A DNA stretch of 64,000 nt from Rhynchosporium graminicola (GCA_900074885.1 FJUW01000042.1:214015-278014), one strand, 5' to 3'; positions 13,410 to 26,513 are shown, numbered from the stretch's first letter. Translations and numbers: made by a program. Notes: a model not told the origin generated them from the letters alone.

Positions 13410-13677
13410 TATAACAATAGCTCACCTGAATATCATATAAGAAGAAGGATAGATAATAGGGCCTAAGTTCATAAGTATTCCGGCAGAACTAGTATCCGAC
13501 CCGGTATAGTATCGAACTAGTACTAGTATATATATATAAGGTGCTTTATACTCTATCTCTCTTCTTCTTCCTTCCTTATCTTTTTGTTTCCTTCATAGTA
13601 GAATATATAAGATCGCTCTTAGCCTCCCTACTTGTTTATTCTTGCTTATATACCGCCTTAAGTCTTATGTCGTTATA
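13410..13677 (+). repeat. Gypsy-1 A 3' LTR
   Basis: 268 bp starting TATAACAATAG, ending TGTCGTTATA, followed by duplication TTCGT. A second copy of the same LTR at 15810-16077 lies inside the assembly duplication. Confidence 0.92.
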
Positions 13678-13682
13678 TTCGT

Positions 13683-14707
13683 GCCGATTTCGCTTAGAAG
13701 TTAATAATAATAGCAGACTAATAAAGTATAATAGCGAACTGATAGTAAAGGAATAATTAATAATACTAGTAAAGTCGTATAAGGCCTCCGGTTATTTATT
13801 TACGTAACCCTTCTGTTTATTTCCGGCTTATAATAATAGTAAGGCTTATTACGTCTTCTTATTTCTTTATTATCGCTCTCTCTCCTATTATTAATTGAAT
13901 CGGTAAATACTCCCGCCTTAGCTATATATACCTCCTTCTATTATTTTATAGACTAATTCCCTTCTTCTTAATTAACTATTATAAACTATAAGTTAATAAG
14001 ATTATTTAGCGTCGATTACTCTTTCCCTTTCGCTATCTTCTATCTCTGCTCTAAAAGCATTATACCTTACTTACTACTAATCGGAGTTAGATAGCTTCTA
14101 TTATTCACTATATCGCTTATGCCCTCTCGGGCTCTAATTATATCGATTAAGCTATAAGTACTATACTCCGCCCGTTCTCGGATAGTATCTTAACGGACTC
14201 AGTCGAATCGGTCTCGATCCTATATCCGCTATAAGGATAGAAAAAAGAATTACGAGAACCTATAAGTCTTTCCCGGATTCCGCGCGAAAATAGTTAGCTT
14301 ATATAATAGTCTTTAAATCTCTTATATCGCTTATTCTATCTAGACTTATTCTGCTAATACTAATAAGTAAGTACTATATTCCGCCTGTTTTTCGTCGCTT
14401 TACGCTCTATATAGAAACGAGGCCTATACTAATCTCGTTAAAGTATTTAAAGCTTAGAAAGCCCTTAAGCCTCTCTAATCCTCTAGTCTTCTCTCCGCGT
14501 AAGTTTATTCGGTCCTTATATATTTCTCGTTAGTAACTAATATTTTTTAGTCCTTTAGCTTCCGAGGTTACTACTTTTATTATTACTATTATTACTTAAT
14601 AGGGTTAAATACAAGTAATTATTAGACTCCGCTTGTTTTTCGTTAGCTTACTCTTCTTTTAGTACTAGTAGAGTACCTCTAGCTCTTATTTTAAGACCCT
14701 GCTAATC
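13683..14707. other. Element D internal DNA, middle segment
   Basis: Lies between copies A and C. RIP-degraded and without an open frame. It carries a recurring motif (CCGCCCGTTCTCGG, CCGCCTGTTTTTCG, CCGCTTGTTTTTCG) at about 14160, 14380 and 14620, spaced about 220-240 bp. This suggests a diverged internal tandem repeat of the element. Confidence 0.55.
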
Positions 14708-14975
14708 TGTAACGATATAAGACTTAAGGCGGTATATAAGTAAGAATAAACAAGTAGGGAGGCTAAGAGCGATCTTATATAATCTACTATAAAGGAAGCA
14801 AAAAGATAAGGAAAGAAGAAGAAAAGAGATAGGGTATAAAGCACCTTATATATATATACTAGTACTAGTCCGATACTATACCAGGTCGGATACTAGTTCT
14901 ACTGGGATACCTATAAACTTAGGCCCTATTATCTATCCTTCTTCTTATATAATATTCAGGTGAGCTATTATTATA
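14708..14975 (-). repeat. Gypsy-1 C 3' LTR (left end)
   Basis: 268 bp, reverse complement of the Gypsy-1 LTR, starts TGTAACGATA and ends TATTATTATA. Preceded by TAATC. A duplicate at 17108-17375 is part of the assembly artefact. Confidence 0.92.
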
Positions 14976-15346
14976 TTACCCCCCCCCTAAGAAGAGCTTA
15001 ACCCTAAGCTCAGAAAGTTATAGTTTATACTAGAATTAGTCTTTATTATAACTATTTTCGTCGATATTCGCGTAATAAGCGCTAGCTGCTTTTTAGTAGT
15101 AGTAAATTCTTTATTAGGTTCTGATTAGTTATATCGCTATAATAATACTATATTAGTTATAGCTTCTAAATCGGGCGGTAAGCGATATTTACTTTATCTA
15201 TTTATAGTAGGAGTCGAGTTTAAGTAGGGCATAGGGTATATAAAGGAAAAGGTTTATTAATATTAGAGCTTTTCCTTTTTAACTATAATAACTACTTTAA
15301 CTTATAAGTTTATTCTCCTTAGACTACGATATAGCTCCTAGAGTAG

Positions 15347-17746
15347 NATAGGAAACTTACTTATATTAAGAGAAGAGTTAATTAAGTTAATTAATATATA
15401 AGATTATAGTAGATTACTATAGTAGTTAGTAATAATACTTACTCTAGGAGCTATATCGTAGTCTAAGGAGAATAAACTTATAAGTTGAAGTAGTTATCGC
15501 AGTTAAAAAGGAAAAGCTCTAATATTAATAAACCCTTTTCTTTATATACCTTACGCCTTACTTAAACTCGACTCTTATTATAAATAGATAAAGTAAATAC
15601 TACTTACTGCCTGATTTAGAAGCTATAACTAATATAGTACTATTATAGCGACGTAACTAGTCAGAACCTGATAAAGAATTTACTACTACTAAAGAGCGAC
15701 TAGCGCTTATTACGCGAATATCGACGAAAATAGTTATAATAAAGACTAATTCTAGTATAAACTATAACCTTCTGAGCTTAAGATTAAGCTCTTCTTAGGG
15801 AAGGGGTAATATAACAATAGCTCACCTGAATATCATATAAGAAGAAGGATAGATAATAGGGCCTAAGTTCATAAGTATTCCGGCAGAACTAGTATCCGAC
15901 CCGGTATAGTATCGAACTAGTACTAGTATATATATATAAGGTGCTTTATACTCTATCTCTCTTCTTCTTCCTTCCTTATCTTTTTGTTTCCTTCATAGTA
16001 GAATATATAAGATCGCTCTTAGCCTCCCTACTTGTTTATTCTTGCTTATATACCGCCTTAAGTCTTATGTCGTTATATTCGTGCCGATTTCGCTTAGAAG
16101 TTAATAATAATAGCAGACTAATAAAGTATAATAGCGAACTGATAGTAAAGGAATAATTAATAATACTAGTAAAGTCGTATAAGGCCTCCGGTTATTTATT
16201 TACGTAACCCTTCTGTTTATTTCCGGCTTATAATAATAGTAAGGCTTATTACGTCTTCTTATTTCTTTATTATCGCTCTCTCTCCTATTATTAATTGAAT
16301 CGGTAAATACTCCCGCCTTAGCTATATATACCTCCTTCTATTATTTTATAGACTAATTCCCTTCTTCTTAATTAACTATTATAAACTATAAGTTAATAAG
16401 ATTATTTAGCGTCGATTACTCTTTCCCTTTCGCTATCTTCTATCTCTGCTCTAAAAGCATTATACCTTACTTACTACTAATCGGAGTTAGATAGCTTCTA
16501 TTATTCACTATATCGCTTATGCCCTCTCGGGCTCTAATTATATCGATTAAGCTATAAGTACTATACTCCGCCCGTTCTCGGATAGTATCTTAACGGACTC
16601 AGTCGAATCGGTCTCGATCCTATATCCGCTATAAGGATAGAAAAAAGAATTACGAGAACCTATAAGTCTTTCCCGGATTCCGCGCGAAAATAGTTAGCTT
16701 ATATAATAGTCTTTAAATCTCTTATATCGCTTATTCTATCTAGACTTATTCTGCTAATACTAATAAGTAAGTACTATATTCCGCCTGTTTTTCGTCGCTT
16801 TACGCTCTATATAGAAACGAGGCCTATACTAATCTCGTTAAAGTATTTAAAGCTTAGAAAGCCCTTAAGCCTCTCTAATCCTCTAGTCTTCTCTCCGCGT
16901 AAGTTTATTCGGTCCTTATATATTTCTCGTTAGTAACTAATATTTTTTAGTCCTTTAGCTTCCGAGGTTACTACTTTTATTATTACTATTATTACTTAAT
17001 AGGGTTAAATACAAGTAATTATTAGACTCCGCTTGTTTTTCGTTAGCTTACTCTTCTTTTAGTACTAGTAGAGTACCTCTAGCTCTTATTTTAAGACCCT
17101 GCTAATCTGTAACGATATAAGACTTAAGGCGGTATATAAGTAAGAATAAACAAGTAGGGAGGCTAAGAGCGATCTTATATAATCTACTATAAAGGAAGCA
17201 AAAAGATAAGGAAAGAAGAAGAAAAGAGATAGGGTATAAAGCACCTTATATATATATACTAGTACTAGTCCGATACTATACCAGGTCGGATACTAGTTCT
17301 ACTGGGATACCTATAAACTTAGGCCCTATTATCTATCCTTCTTCTTATATAATATTCAGGTGAGCTATTATTATATTACCCCCCCCCTAAGAAGAGCTTA
17401 ACCCTAAGCTCAGAAAGTTATAGTTTATACTAGAATTAGTCTTTATTATAACTATTTTCGTCGATATTCGCGTAATAAGCGCTAGCTGCTTTTTAGTAGT
17501 AGTAAATTCTTTATTAGGTTCTGATTAGTTATATCGCTATAATAATACTATATTAGTTATAGCTTCTAAATCGGGCGGTAAGCGATATTTACTTTATCTA
17601 TTTATAGTAGGAGTCGAGTTTAAGTAGGGCATAGGGTATATAAAGGAAAAGGTTTATTAATATTAGAGCTTTTCCTTTTTAACTATAATAACTACTTTAA
17701 CTTATAAGTTTATTCTCCTTAGACTACGATATAGCTCCTAGAGTAG
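15347..17746. other. Assembly gap N and false duplication 2
   Basis: Position 15347 is a single N. Sequence 15348-17746 repeats 12948-15346 (2,399 bp), including the 3' LTR of A, the middle segment of D and the left LTR of C. Removing it makes element C 7,777 bp, identical in length to corrected A. Confidence 0.9.
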
Positions 17747-18830
17747 GTATTATTACTAACTACTATAGTAGTCTGCTATAATCTTATATATTAATCGACT
17801 TAATTAACTCTTCTCTTAATATAAGTAAGTTTCTTATCTTAGTTTTAAGGATAATCCTTAAGTATAATATAAGGGTTTTATAGATCTATAACGCTAACTC
17901 TTATAGTACCTTTACTAGTTCCTACCGGTACTCTTTCGGCAGTATATTATATATATTACCTGCGATATATTCGCGCTTTCCTTAAGATAAAGTATAATAA
18001 TACTCCTATTTTAGAACTCTTATATTCGTTTAATAAGCTTAACTCTAAGCTTTATAAGTATTATTTAGCGTTAAAGAGTAGTTATAAGTATATAAGTTAC
18101 TTAAACCTAAACGTAATTATATATATTAACGCGTTATAGTTACTTAATTATATTAATATAGAGTATACTATTTTATCTAGTTTACTTCTTAGCGGTAAAG
18201 CTAAGGACGCGGAGCTAAATTAGAGCGGTATTATAGCTACTTATAAGGCGATTAATCGGATCTATTATCTTACGAAATCTACTACTCTTATTATTATATT
18301 AGAGATTACTACTATATAATTAGCAGAGACTTAAGCTTTAAGGCGTTCTATAGAGAAAGTATTTAAGGAGTTAGAGTTTATTAAAGTAATAAGTTAAGAT
18401 CTTAAATCCTTAGATACTAGTATAATACTAACGTAATATAGGATCTAGATCTTTTAGTAATAGATTCAGTGAAATCTAAGTTAATAGTATAAATAGTATT
18501 AAAGTAAACGAAGGAGTTAAATAGTATTATATAGGAATTTGCGAAGAAAGCTATATTTAAAGCTACGATATCTAATACTAGAGGAAAGAGGAATTTACTT
18601 TCTAGTTCAAAGATAATATTAGATCTAGATACTCCTAGACTTTCTCTAAAGAAGAAACCTTATAGGATTAGCTATTATACTTAGTCTACTACTAAAGCTA
18701 TATTAGTAGATTTAGGTAAGGAGTTAGATATAGTAGTTCTGATTTTAGATATTCTAGATTTACTAGAAGTTCTGAAGAACTTAGGAGAGAAAGCCGGAGA
18801 AGTAGAAGTAGTAGAGGAAGTAGAGTTTTA
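17640..18830 (+). pseudogene. Antisense ORF of Gypsy-1, copy C
   Basis: Plus strand here, opposite to this copy's gag-pol. From about 17880 to a stop at about 18829 the frame encodes the same polypeptide as in A and G0. An internal part reads FNKLNSKLYKYYLALKSSY, and the C-terminal part reads LVDLGKELDIVVLILDILD and ends EVEVVEEVEF. Interruptions fall at likely CAA/CAG codons. An N-terminal extension in another frame (about 17640-17860) is possible through an intron or frameshift. No domain is recognised. Confidence 0.55.
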
Positions 18831-18849
18831 GATATAGCGTTATTATAAG

Positions 18850-21800
18850 GTATAATTAGGGAATTATCCTTAGTAATAAATTTTAATACTAGTAACTATA
18901 ATAGCTTATTATCTTCTAAGTAACTATAGTTATCTATTACGTCTTCTTAAGCCTTAATCTATTAATCTAGTTTACGCGAAAGTCTAGGTTTACTTAGGTT
19001 AGTAATATAGAAGTCTCTAAGCTTATATAGAGTACCTATTAGATCAGAAGTATTATACTAAGTTAGGTCCAGGTCGTAGCCTAGCTAATTAACTTAATAC
19101 TTTAGATTACCTCTTAGGAGCTATATAGCGAGTATATCTTATAACTCTTACTCTTCTTAAGTAGCGATAACCTCTAGGGGTAGGTTTAGTAACTCCTAGC
19201 TTAGTAATAAGTCGTTCAGGTCCTTGAAGAGTAATTCAGAGGCGAATATATCGTATATAGAGGATCCCGAGGGTAAATCTAGCTTATAGGAGTATCTGAT
19301 CTTAGCTAGGACTTAGTATAGTCTTACTTAGAGACTAGATAGCTTCTTACTTAGCTAGTAATTCTTAAGGTTCCTTATAGAGAGAAATAACTTATCTATA
19401 ACTTCATAGTAAATAATATACCGTTTCGGATAAGTTAAAGCGCTTATCCTCTACTAAGTAGCTAGTATATTAGCTTTTATAACCTCGATAGCGGATTTAG
19501 TATATTTAGCTAAGGATTTAGTATTAGTATAGTTAAGCTTCTCTTATAGTATTAATATTATAAGTTACTTCTAATCCTAGCTATTCTATAGTAGTATACT
19601 ATATTTAAAGGTATATAGCGCTATACTGATAGAATCGTAAGGCAGGGTTACTTAGGCGCGGTCTATTATTAGTAGTAGTTCGCCTTATTTACTCTAGTAG
19701 TAATTAATAAAAGGTCTAAAGCGTTAGTTAATATATTAGTTTATAATCTCTATTTATCTATCGGTTTACTAGTAGAAAGAGGTAAAGAGCTTAACTTTAA
19801 CTCTAATTATATAGTAAAACTCTTACTAGAAGGATAAGACTAGCTAAGCTCCTTAGTCAGATATAATTAACTTAGGGGTATATCTGAAATAATATATCTA
19901 TTAGATAAATAATATTACTATCCTATAGGTATTAATATTATAGTAGTATAGTATCGATATAGAGTCTTTCCTTAAGTAGTTAATAAATACTAATATCCTA
20001 TTAAATCTTTAGTTATTAGGCGGGAAGTCCTTAAAATCTATAGCTAAGTGCTATATAAGGTAGCTAAGTACTAGTAATAAGTGGAGAAATCCTTATTATT
20101 TCGTCTGTTTCGGATGAGAGTACTAGTAAGAGCGGTAATTATAAGTATACTATTTTATATCTGATATAAGTCCTTTCTAGTAGTAATAAGTAGAAATTAT
20201 TTCAGCGGTCTTACGAGCGTTTAGATAAGTAGAAGAAACTTAATCGTAGACTTTACTAATTAAATAGGTATATAGCGAGGTATAGCGTTATATATATAGA
20301 TAACTATTATAAAGTAGTAAACTATTATTAATAGTATAGCTATCTCTTAATATATTTCGTTCCTTAGAGAATAATTCTTAGTTAAATTAATATAGTTTCT
20401 CGATTAAATTAAAGGAGTTATATGCGAGTTCCGGTAGTATATTAGTCTCTAGCGATATTAGGTATATATAACTGATTTAATCGATATAATACTTAGCTAG
20501 TTCCGCGTTAATCCTAGGGTCTAGGCGGTCTAGAGGTAGTAAAACCCGAGATCTACTATCCTATTTCTATTATTCCTATATCCTTAGATCTTATTCTCTA
20601 TAGCTAAGGATATTAGCTTTAGCGTTATTTTTACTAAGTATATATATAATTTGAAAGTTAAATTCGGAAAGGAATTCTATCTATCTAGCTTACTTACTAG
20701 TTAGGACCTTAATAGTTATAAAGTATTCTAAGGATCGATAGTCCGTATATACGCTAGTATAGTATTATAGAGATATAAGTTCCGGTGTCTATTTCCGGAA
20801 AGACTTAATAATAGCGTATAGCTCCTTAGTATAGATCTCCTAGTTTAGTTTATATCTATTAAGAATATAGAAGTAGAATCTAATTAGATACTACTAGTTA
20901 TCTTTATATAATTAAGAGATAACTCTAGCTATTATACTATTAGAGGTATTAGTTTCTAGTTTAGTTTATAATTCAGGGTCGGAATAGTATAGTTTCTATA
21001 CTAATAGTAGCTATTAATATAAATTATCGAAGGACTTCTTATAATTATTAGTAAAATTCTATAGTACTATAGGCCGAGTAAGTACTAATAGAGGTTTAGC
21101 GATAAGGCCGAAATTCCGAATAAATTAATAGTAGAACCTATAGAATCCTAAGAAGGATTTTATAATTATTACTATTTCGGAGTACTTCTAGTTTACTAAT
21201 AGTATTACCTTCTCAGGATCTAGCTCGATTCTATTAGTAGTAACGATATATCTAAGGTATTTAGTCTAAGTAATATGGAATTCGCTTTTCTTAATATCTA
21301 CTTAGAGTCTAGTATTTATTAAGCGTTATAGTACTAATTTAATATATTCTTTATATTCCTAGAGCGTTTCCGAGTATATAAGAATATTATCTAAGTAAGC
21401 TATATAGAAATTATCTAGGTAATCTAGTAGTATATTATTTATATATCGCTAGTATATACTAAGTCTATTATAGAGTCTAAAAAGTAGTACTTTATATTTA
21501 TAAGATCTAAAGCGAGTTCGGAAAGTAATATACTTCTCGGATTCAGAGTCTATATAGATATAGTTAAATACTACTCGGATATCTAGTTTAGTAAAGATTA
21601 CTACTTTAGATACTCGAGTTAAGAGCTTATCGATCCTAGGTATTAAGTAGGAATCCTTTCGAGTGATCGTATTAAGCTTACGATAATCGATATAGAAGCG
21701 TAATCCTCTATCGGCTTTCTTAATAAATAGTATAAGTAATATAAAGGGACTTTAGCTAGATTCGATAAATCCCTTATCTAAGTTCTTTATAAAGTACTCC

Positions 21801-24590
21801 TTAGTTACTTATAGTTCGTTTATAGATTACTAATATAAGAGCGAATATATATTAAGTAATAGTTCTTTCAGAATAATTTTATAATCGTATAAGCGATATA
21901 ATAGAAGAATATTAGAATCCCGCTTAGAAAAGGCTTCCTTAAGAGTATAATATTATTTTAGTAGCTTTTCGGCTACGAGTTATTTAGTATCAGGATCCTT
22001 AGGAGAATCGCTATTTAGATAGTCTTATAAGAAGCAGTTTATCTTATAGATACTAATAAAGAATAATTCGGAGCTTTTATATTTTATATTAAAGTGAAAA
22101 GCTATAGTACTAATTTAGTAAATCGGAACTAGTTTCTAGATCCTCGGAGGTTAAGAGAAGCACTTATAGTAGGGTTTTAGCGTAAGTACCTTTCTCGATG
22201 AATTCAGAGCAGGAAAGAGTTCGGATTCCTTAGTAATAAGCGGAAATAAGTTAAATAATAAAGATAATATATTAATATACTATTTCGCTACTATTTAGTA
22301 TAATCGCTATTAGTCTAGCTAGTTTATAGCTAAGTCCCGCGCGTTAGTATCGATTTAGTAAGATTAATTAATACTAGGTTTATAAAGTAATAGAGTTATA
22401 ATTATCTCCTTATCGTATTAGAGAATAGCTAGATAGCGTTCCGGCTATAGAAGCTTATAATAGAGCGTATCTAGCTTAACTTGAAATTATCATATCTATT
22501 TAATACTAATAATTATATCTTATTATCCTAAATCGAAGAGAATAAAAAAGTAGTTATAAATATACTTATTATTAATAGAAAAGTATAAATATATAAAATA
22601 AGTAATATAAGTTCTAATAGATTATTAGAACTTATATATTAGAATAGAATAAAGTAGTAGCTCGATTTTAATACTAAGAGCCCCTAATAGTTATCTAGTA
22701 AGAATATAATTAATAAATAGATAACTATTCGCTTTAGTATCGATTAAGCTACTTATAGAGACTCTTAGCTTATTTATACTAACTATAATCGAGTATATAA
22801 ATGATATACCTCTTATTAAGGAGTTAAGGTCTAGATTAGAGAGATTATACTTATATAGACCTAAGAAGGAGTTTTTACTTAGGCCTTATTATTTCTCTCT
22901 AGTATTAGTTTAGATTCAGAGAGTATATCTTTTATTACTTCTTTAGTTACTTAATCCTCTTCCGGAAATTTGTTAATTAATTAAACCTTAAGTAAGTTAA
23001 GGTAATCTAGCTTAATATAACCGAGCTATTTATAACTATAATACCTAGGGGGTTCCTTAGTCGAGGTAATAGAGCGTTTTAGCGCGGAGGGAGTACTAGA
23101 CTATACCGGGGTAGAGGTATATACGTATAGTATAAGAGTAGTTTATCGAGGGGCTAAGCTTAGGGACTAGTAAGAAGTAGAACTAATAGAGGTCGTATTA
23201 GTAATAGTAGGCTTATAGTACTATACCGGGGTAGTAGCTTTCTCGGGATAGATATATTCTAAGTTATAGTAATATTTAGTATTAAAAGAAAGTAAGAATC
23301 TAATTATAGAAGCGTAATCCTTATTCTACGTTAGTTTAATAATAAAAGTTAAAGCGCGTAAGGATAATATAATCTTATCTTATATATAGAAGAACTACTC
23401 TTTCTTTTTAACCTTACTTTAGATAGTAGCGCTTTGAAATCGATTATAAAACTTAGCGAAAGTCTTATATATATAGCTAAGTTATTATATTTCTAAGTAG
23501 TAGAAAGTATTATAATAGTTATCTTCTTCTAAACTAGTAAGGAAGTTCTCTTCTAGTAAGAAGATTATTTTATCGCTAGTCTTAAACTCGTTAGTAAGGT
23601 ACTAAAGCGTAAGATACTCTTTAGCTAATCTAGTAACTAATCCCTATACGAGAACGCGCCGGGAGAAGTCTATAAGGTAGTAGTTAGCGTTTATAGCTAG
23701 CCGGTCTTATATCGATACTCTCTATTAGAGGAAAGTAGAGTTCGACTTATTATCTAGGGGTAGGATCTTCTTAGTAAGATAAGACTTCCTAGGGCGTAAC
23801 TCTACTGATTCGGCGCTAGGAGAGGAAGATAGTTTATTAGGAATAGTATTCTTTCTCTTAATACTATATATCAGAATAGAGTTTATTAGCTTATTAAACT
23901 CCGCTATACGCGGAGATTATAGTATTAGTTCTAGTAGAAGAGTCGAAGATAAGTAAGAGACTCCTATAAGGAACTTATCTTATATAGAGATTAGTTTATT
24001 TATAGTATTTTCTAGAGAGTTATTCTTCTTCTTCTAGTTCGCTAATTATTATAAGAGGGAATAGATCAGGTTCGAGTTACCTATAGTAGTAAGAGTACTT
24101 AGCGATTATACTCCTAGTAAATTTCGCTTTTATTTTCCTTTCTCTCTTAGTTAGTACTTCCTTAATAAGGTATTAATATTCTCTAGAGTAAGAGATATTT
24201 AGAGTAAGGAAAGGTATAATAGATTAGGTTCGGAGGTAAAGCGAGAGGGGTCGCGTTAAGTCCCCTTAGAACTAAAGGGGTCTCTAGTTTATTAGTTAGG
24301 AGCTATTCTAGTAGCTTAAAAAGGAGTATATTAAGGCTATTTCGGTAGCGATACGTAGAAATTAAAGTTCTAAGGTATTTATTATACTTTCTTTAAAATC
24401 TATCTATAATTCCTTTATATTAAGGGAATTATTAAAAGAGCGTTAGTAAAGACTTCCTCTATTATACTATTTATAATAAGCTAAATTAAACCCTAATTCA
24501 TAGTTATCCGAGAGATCTCTAGTATCTCGGCTATATACGAGTAGTTATCGAATAACTAACTTAGTAGTAAGATATTATAGTAAGCTATCT
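18850..24590 (-). pseudogene. Gypsy-1 C gag-pol (RIP-degraded)
   Basis: Minus-strand Ty3/Gypsy polyprotein collinear with copy A. Integrase lies at about 19300-20400, RNase H at about 20640-21000, reverse transcriptase at about 21350-21800 and gag at about 22920-24550. Stops replace glutamine and tryptophan codons throughout. No functional protein is expected. Confidence 0.85.
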
Positions 24591-24616
24591 CCGGCTATCT
24601 TAATCTTTTTATTTAA

Positions 24617-24884
24617 TATAATAATATAAGACTTAAGGCGGTATATAAGTAAGAATAAACAAGTAGGGAGGCTAAGAGCGATCTTATATAGTTTACTACG
24701 AAGAAAACAAAAAGATAAGGAAAGAAGAAGAAGAGAGATAGGGTATAAAGCACTTTATATATATATACTAGTACTAGTCTGATACTATACCGGGTCGGAT
24801 ACTAATTCTGCCGGGATACCTATGAACTTAGGCCCTGTTATCTATCCTTCTTCTCATGTGATATTCAGGTGAGCTGTCGTTATA
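24617..24884 (-). repeat. Gypsy-1 C 5' LTR (right end)
   Basis: 268 bp, reverse complement of the Gypsy-1 LTR, ends TGTCGTTATA, followed by duplication TAATC. Confidence 0.92.
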
Positions 24885-24889
24885 TAATC

Positions 24890-26340
24890 CTCCTAAGGAC
24901 TCCGTAGGAAATATAGCAGAATACGTATCTTTTCTATAGTATTATCTTCTTAAGAATTTGAAAATCTAAAATTAAATCCTAAAATTAATCTTTTTTTTAG
25001 TAAGCTAATTTCCTTAGCTCGCTCTCTTTTCTTTAATTACAATAACTCGCGCTTTAGCTAGTTATCGTCGCTCTCTTATCTATTCCTCTAGCGAGCTAAT
25101 AATATCGACTTATACTTAAGACTTAAGTAGTTCTGCTATCGCTATATAGCTTTAGCTTCCTCCTTATAGTCTTACGCTATCTTTATAGCAGCTGCCTTCT
25201 AATAACTATCGCCTCCTTATTTAGGTAGAGTATACCTCTTTCTATCTTTAACTTTATATAGCCTTTCCTTAAACCCCCGGAGACTTATATATATATAGCT
25301 ATCTCTAGAGTAGTTCCTTATTATAGCTTTATTATTAATATCTAGCGTTTCCTTTCGCTTCTAATATCGCAGAGCCCTTCCTTCAGCTTCCGGAGGCTAG
25401 CGCTTACGTAGTTATCTACTCCCGGGGTAGTCTTTCGTTAAGGCCTCTTTTATATTATTATCTTCCGGCGTCTTTATAGTAGCTATTATTATATAACTAC
25501 TACCTCCTTATTTAAGGTAGGATAAACCTCCTTCCGCTTCTAATATCGCGGAGCCTTTCCTTAAGCTTCCGGAGGCTAGCGCTTACGTAGCTATCTACCC
25601 CCGGAGTAATCTTTTATTATAACTTCTCTTTATATTATTTACTTTAAGCGTCTTTCGTCTTCTATCTCTAGCCTACCGGAGTACTTCTTCAGAGTCCGGA
25701 GACTAGCGTATACGTAGCTACCTCTAGAGTAGTTCTTCGTTATAGCTTACTTATATTATTATCTTCCGATATCTTTATAGTAGCTACTATTAAGTAACTA
25801 TTACCTCTCTATTTAAGGTAAAGTAAACCTCCTTCTTTTATCTTAGATTTTATCGAAGAGTTCTTATTATCCGCGCGTTCCTAAGTAGCTACCGGTTAGT
25901 AATAGTCGCTTCTTATATCTTTTAGGTATATATTCTACTTAAGCTATCGAATAGCTTCTATCGTCCGCTTATTCGTAGGCGGTAACTAATTAATTATCGC
26001 CGCTTTCCTTATCTATTCGGGAGTAGTCTATACCTTAAGCTACTCTTTACTTTTCTACTCTTATAAAAATTTTTTAGTTACTTTTCTACTCTTATCTTAT
26101 AAGTTTAAGAGATAAATTAAGCGTACTCCGGCTTAAGAATAGCGGAATCTATCGAATCTTCGTCTTTTCTCGCGTTCCTAGAGCTTTTCTCTAGGTATCG
26201 TTAGTATCGATTCGGCTTCTATTACTCTTATACTTTTACTATCCTATTATTAATAATTTATCGAAGACTTCGTTCCTCGACTATAATTATTCGGACTCCG
26301 ATATAAAGGCTACGGGAGCTAGTTATTTAATCGAACTTAA
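24890..26340 (-). pseudogene. Element D internal DNA with gag-like repeats
   Basis: Read on the minus strand, about 25850-26300 gives a charged, Q-rich frame with stops only at likely former CAA/CAG codons. The stretch 25240-25840 then encodes three to four diverged repeats, each containing a YVSASLRKLKE-like core (minus strand). Anchors lie near 25278, 25390, 25569 and 25697. No retroviral enzyme domain is visible. It may be a degenerate repeat-containing Gag; this is inference. Confidence 0.4.
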
Positions 26341-26508
26341 TATTATAGGTGAGTAACGCGTATACAGATAGTTAAGTATAGTATTTAAGAAGTTCGATAT
26401 AGGAGAGAGTCAGGTTCTAGCTTAGCTCCGAAGGAAAACATGCGGGTGCCGCTAGGCTTAGTAAGCATAAGTATCGCCGGTGCTTAATCCTGGGGCTCGC
26501 CCCTTATA
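26341..26508 (-). repeat. Element D right LTR
   Basis: 168 bp with a single copy of the 141-bp unit. Starts TATTATAGGTGAG (RIP form of TGTCACGGGTGAG), ends GCCCCTTATA, followed by duplication CTATA. Confidence 0.88.
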
Positions 26509-26513
26509 CTATA

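Larger units (their letters stand above)
3647..13677 (+). mobile_element. Gypsy-1 copy A, complete structure
   Basis: Ty3/Gypsy element in D with duplication TTCGT at 3642-3646 and 13678-13682. LTRs are 268 bp each (3647-3914 and 13410-13677). Order is gag (about 4000-5640), reverse transcriptase (about 6740-7170), RNase H (about 7540-7900), integrase (about 8200-9300), pol tail to about 9720, antisense ORF, polypurine tract (AGGGAAGGGG near 13398-13406), LTR. The 2,254 bp from N at 10147 to 12400 is an assembly duplication; without it the element is 7,777 bp. Confidence 0.93.
14708..24884 (-). mobile_element. Gypsy-1 copy C, complete, reverse orientation
   Basis: Inserted in D with duplication TAATC at 14703-14707 and 24885-24889. 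LTRs are 14708-14975 and 24617-24884 (268 bp each). A C-rich tract inside the left LTR (about 14979-14988) is the polypurine tract on the minus strand. Corrected for the 2,400-bp assembly duplication, its length is 7,777 bp. Confidence 0.93.
3220..26508 (-). mobile_element. Element D: short-LTR, probably non-autonomous retroelement
   Basis: Inserted in the 5' LTR of G0 with duplication CTATA (3215-3219 and 26509-26513). The right LTR is 168 bp. The left is 309 bp because a 141-bp unit is tandemly doubled (309-141=168). Internal DNA, after removing A and C, is 3529-3646, 13683-14707 and 24890-26340, about 2.6 kb. A pyrimidine tract just inside the left LTR (about 3530-3550) is a polypurine tract on the minus strand, giving minus orientation. 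I find no reverse transcriptase or integrase, only repeat-rich gag-like sequence, so it probably relied on proteins from another element. Confidence 0.8.

Noticed and set aside
13541..13756. 71-codon ORF, with an identical one at 15941-16156
   Set aside because: It starts inside the Gypsy-1 LTR and runs past its end into element D; the second copy is part of the assembly duplication.
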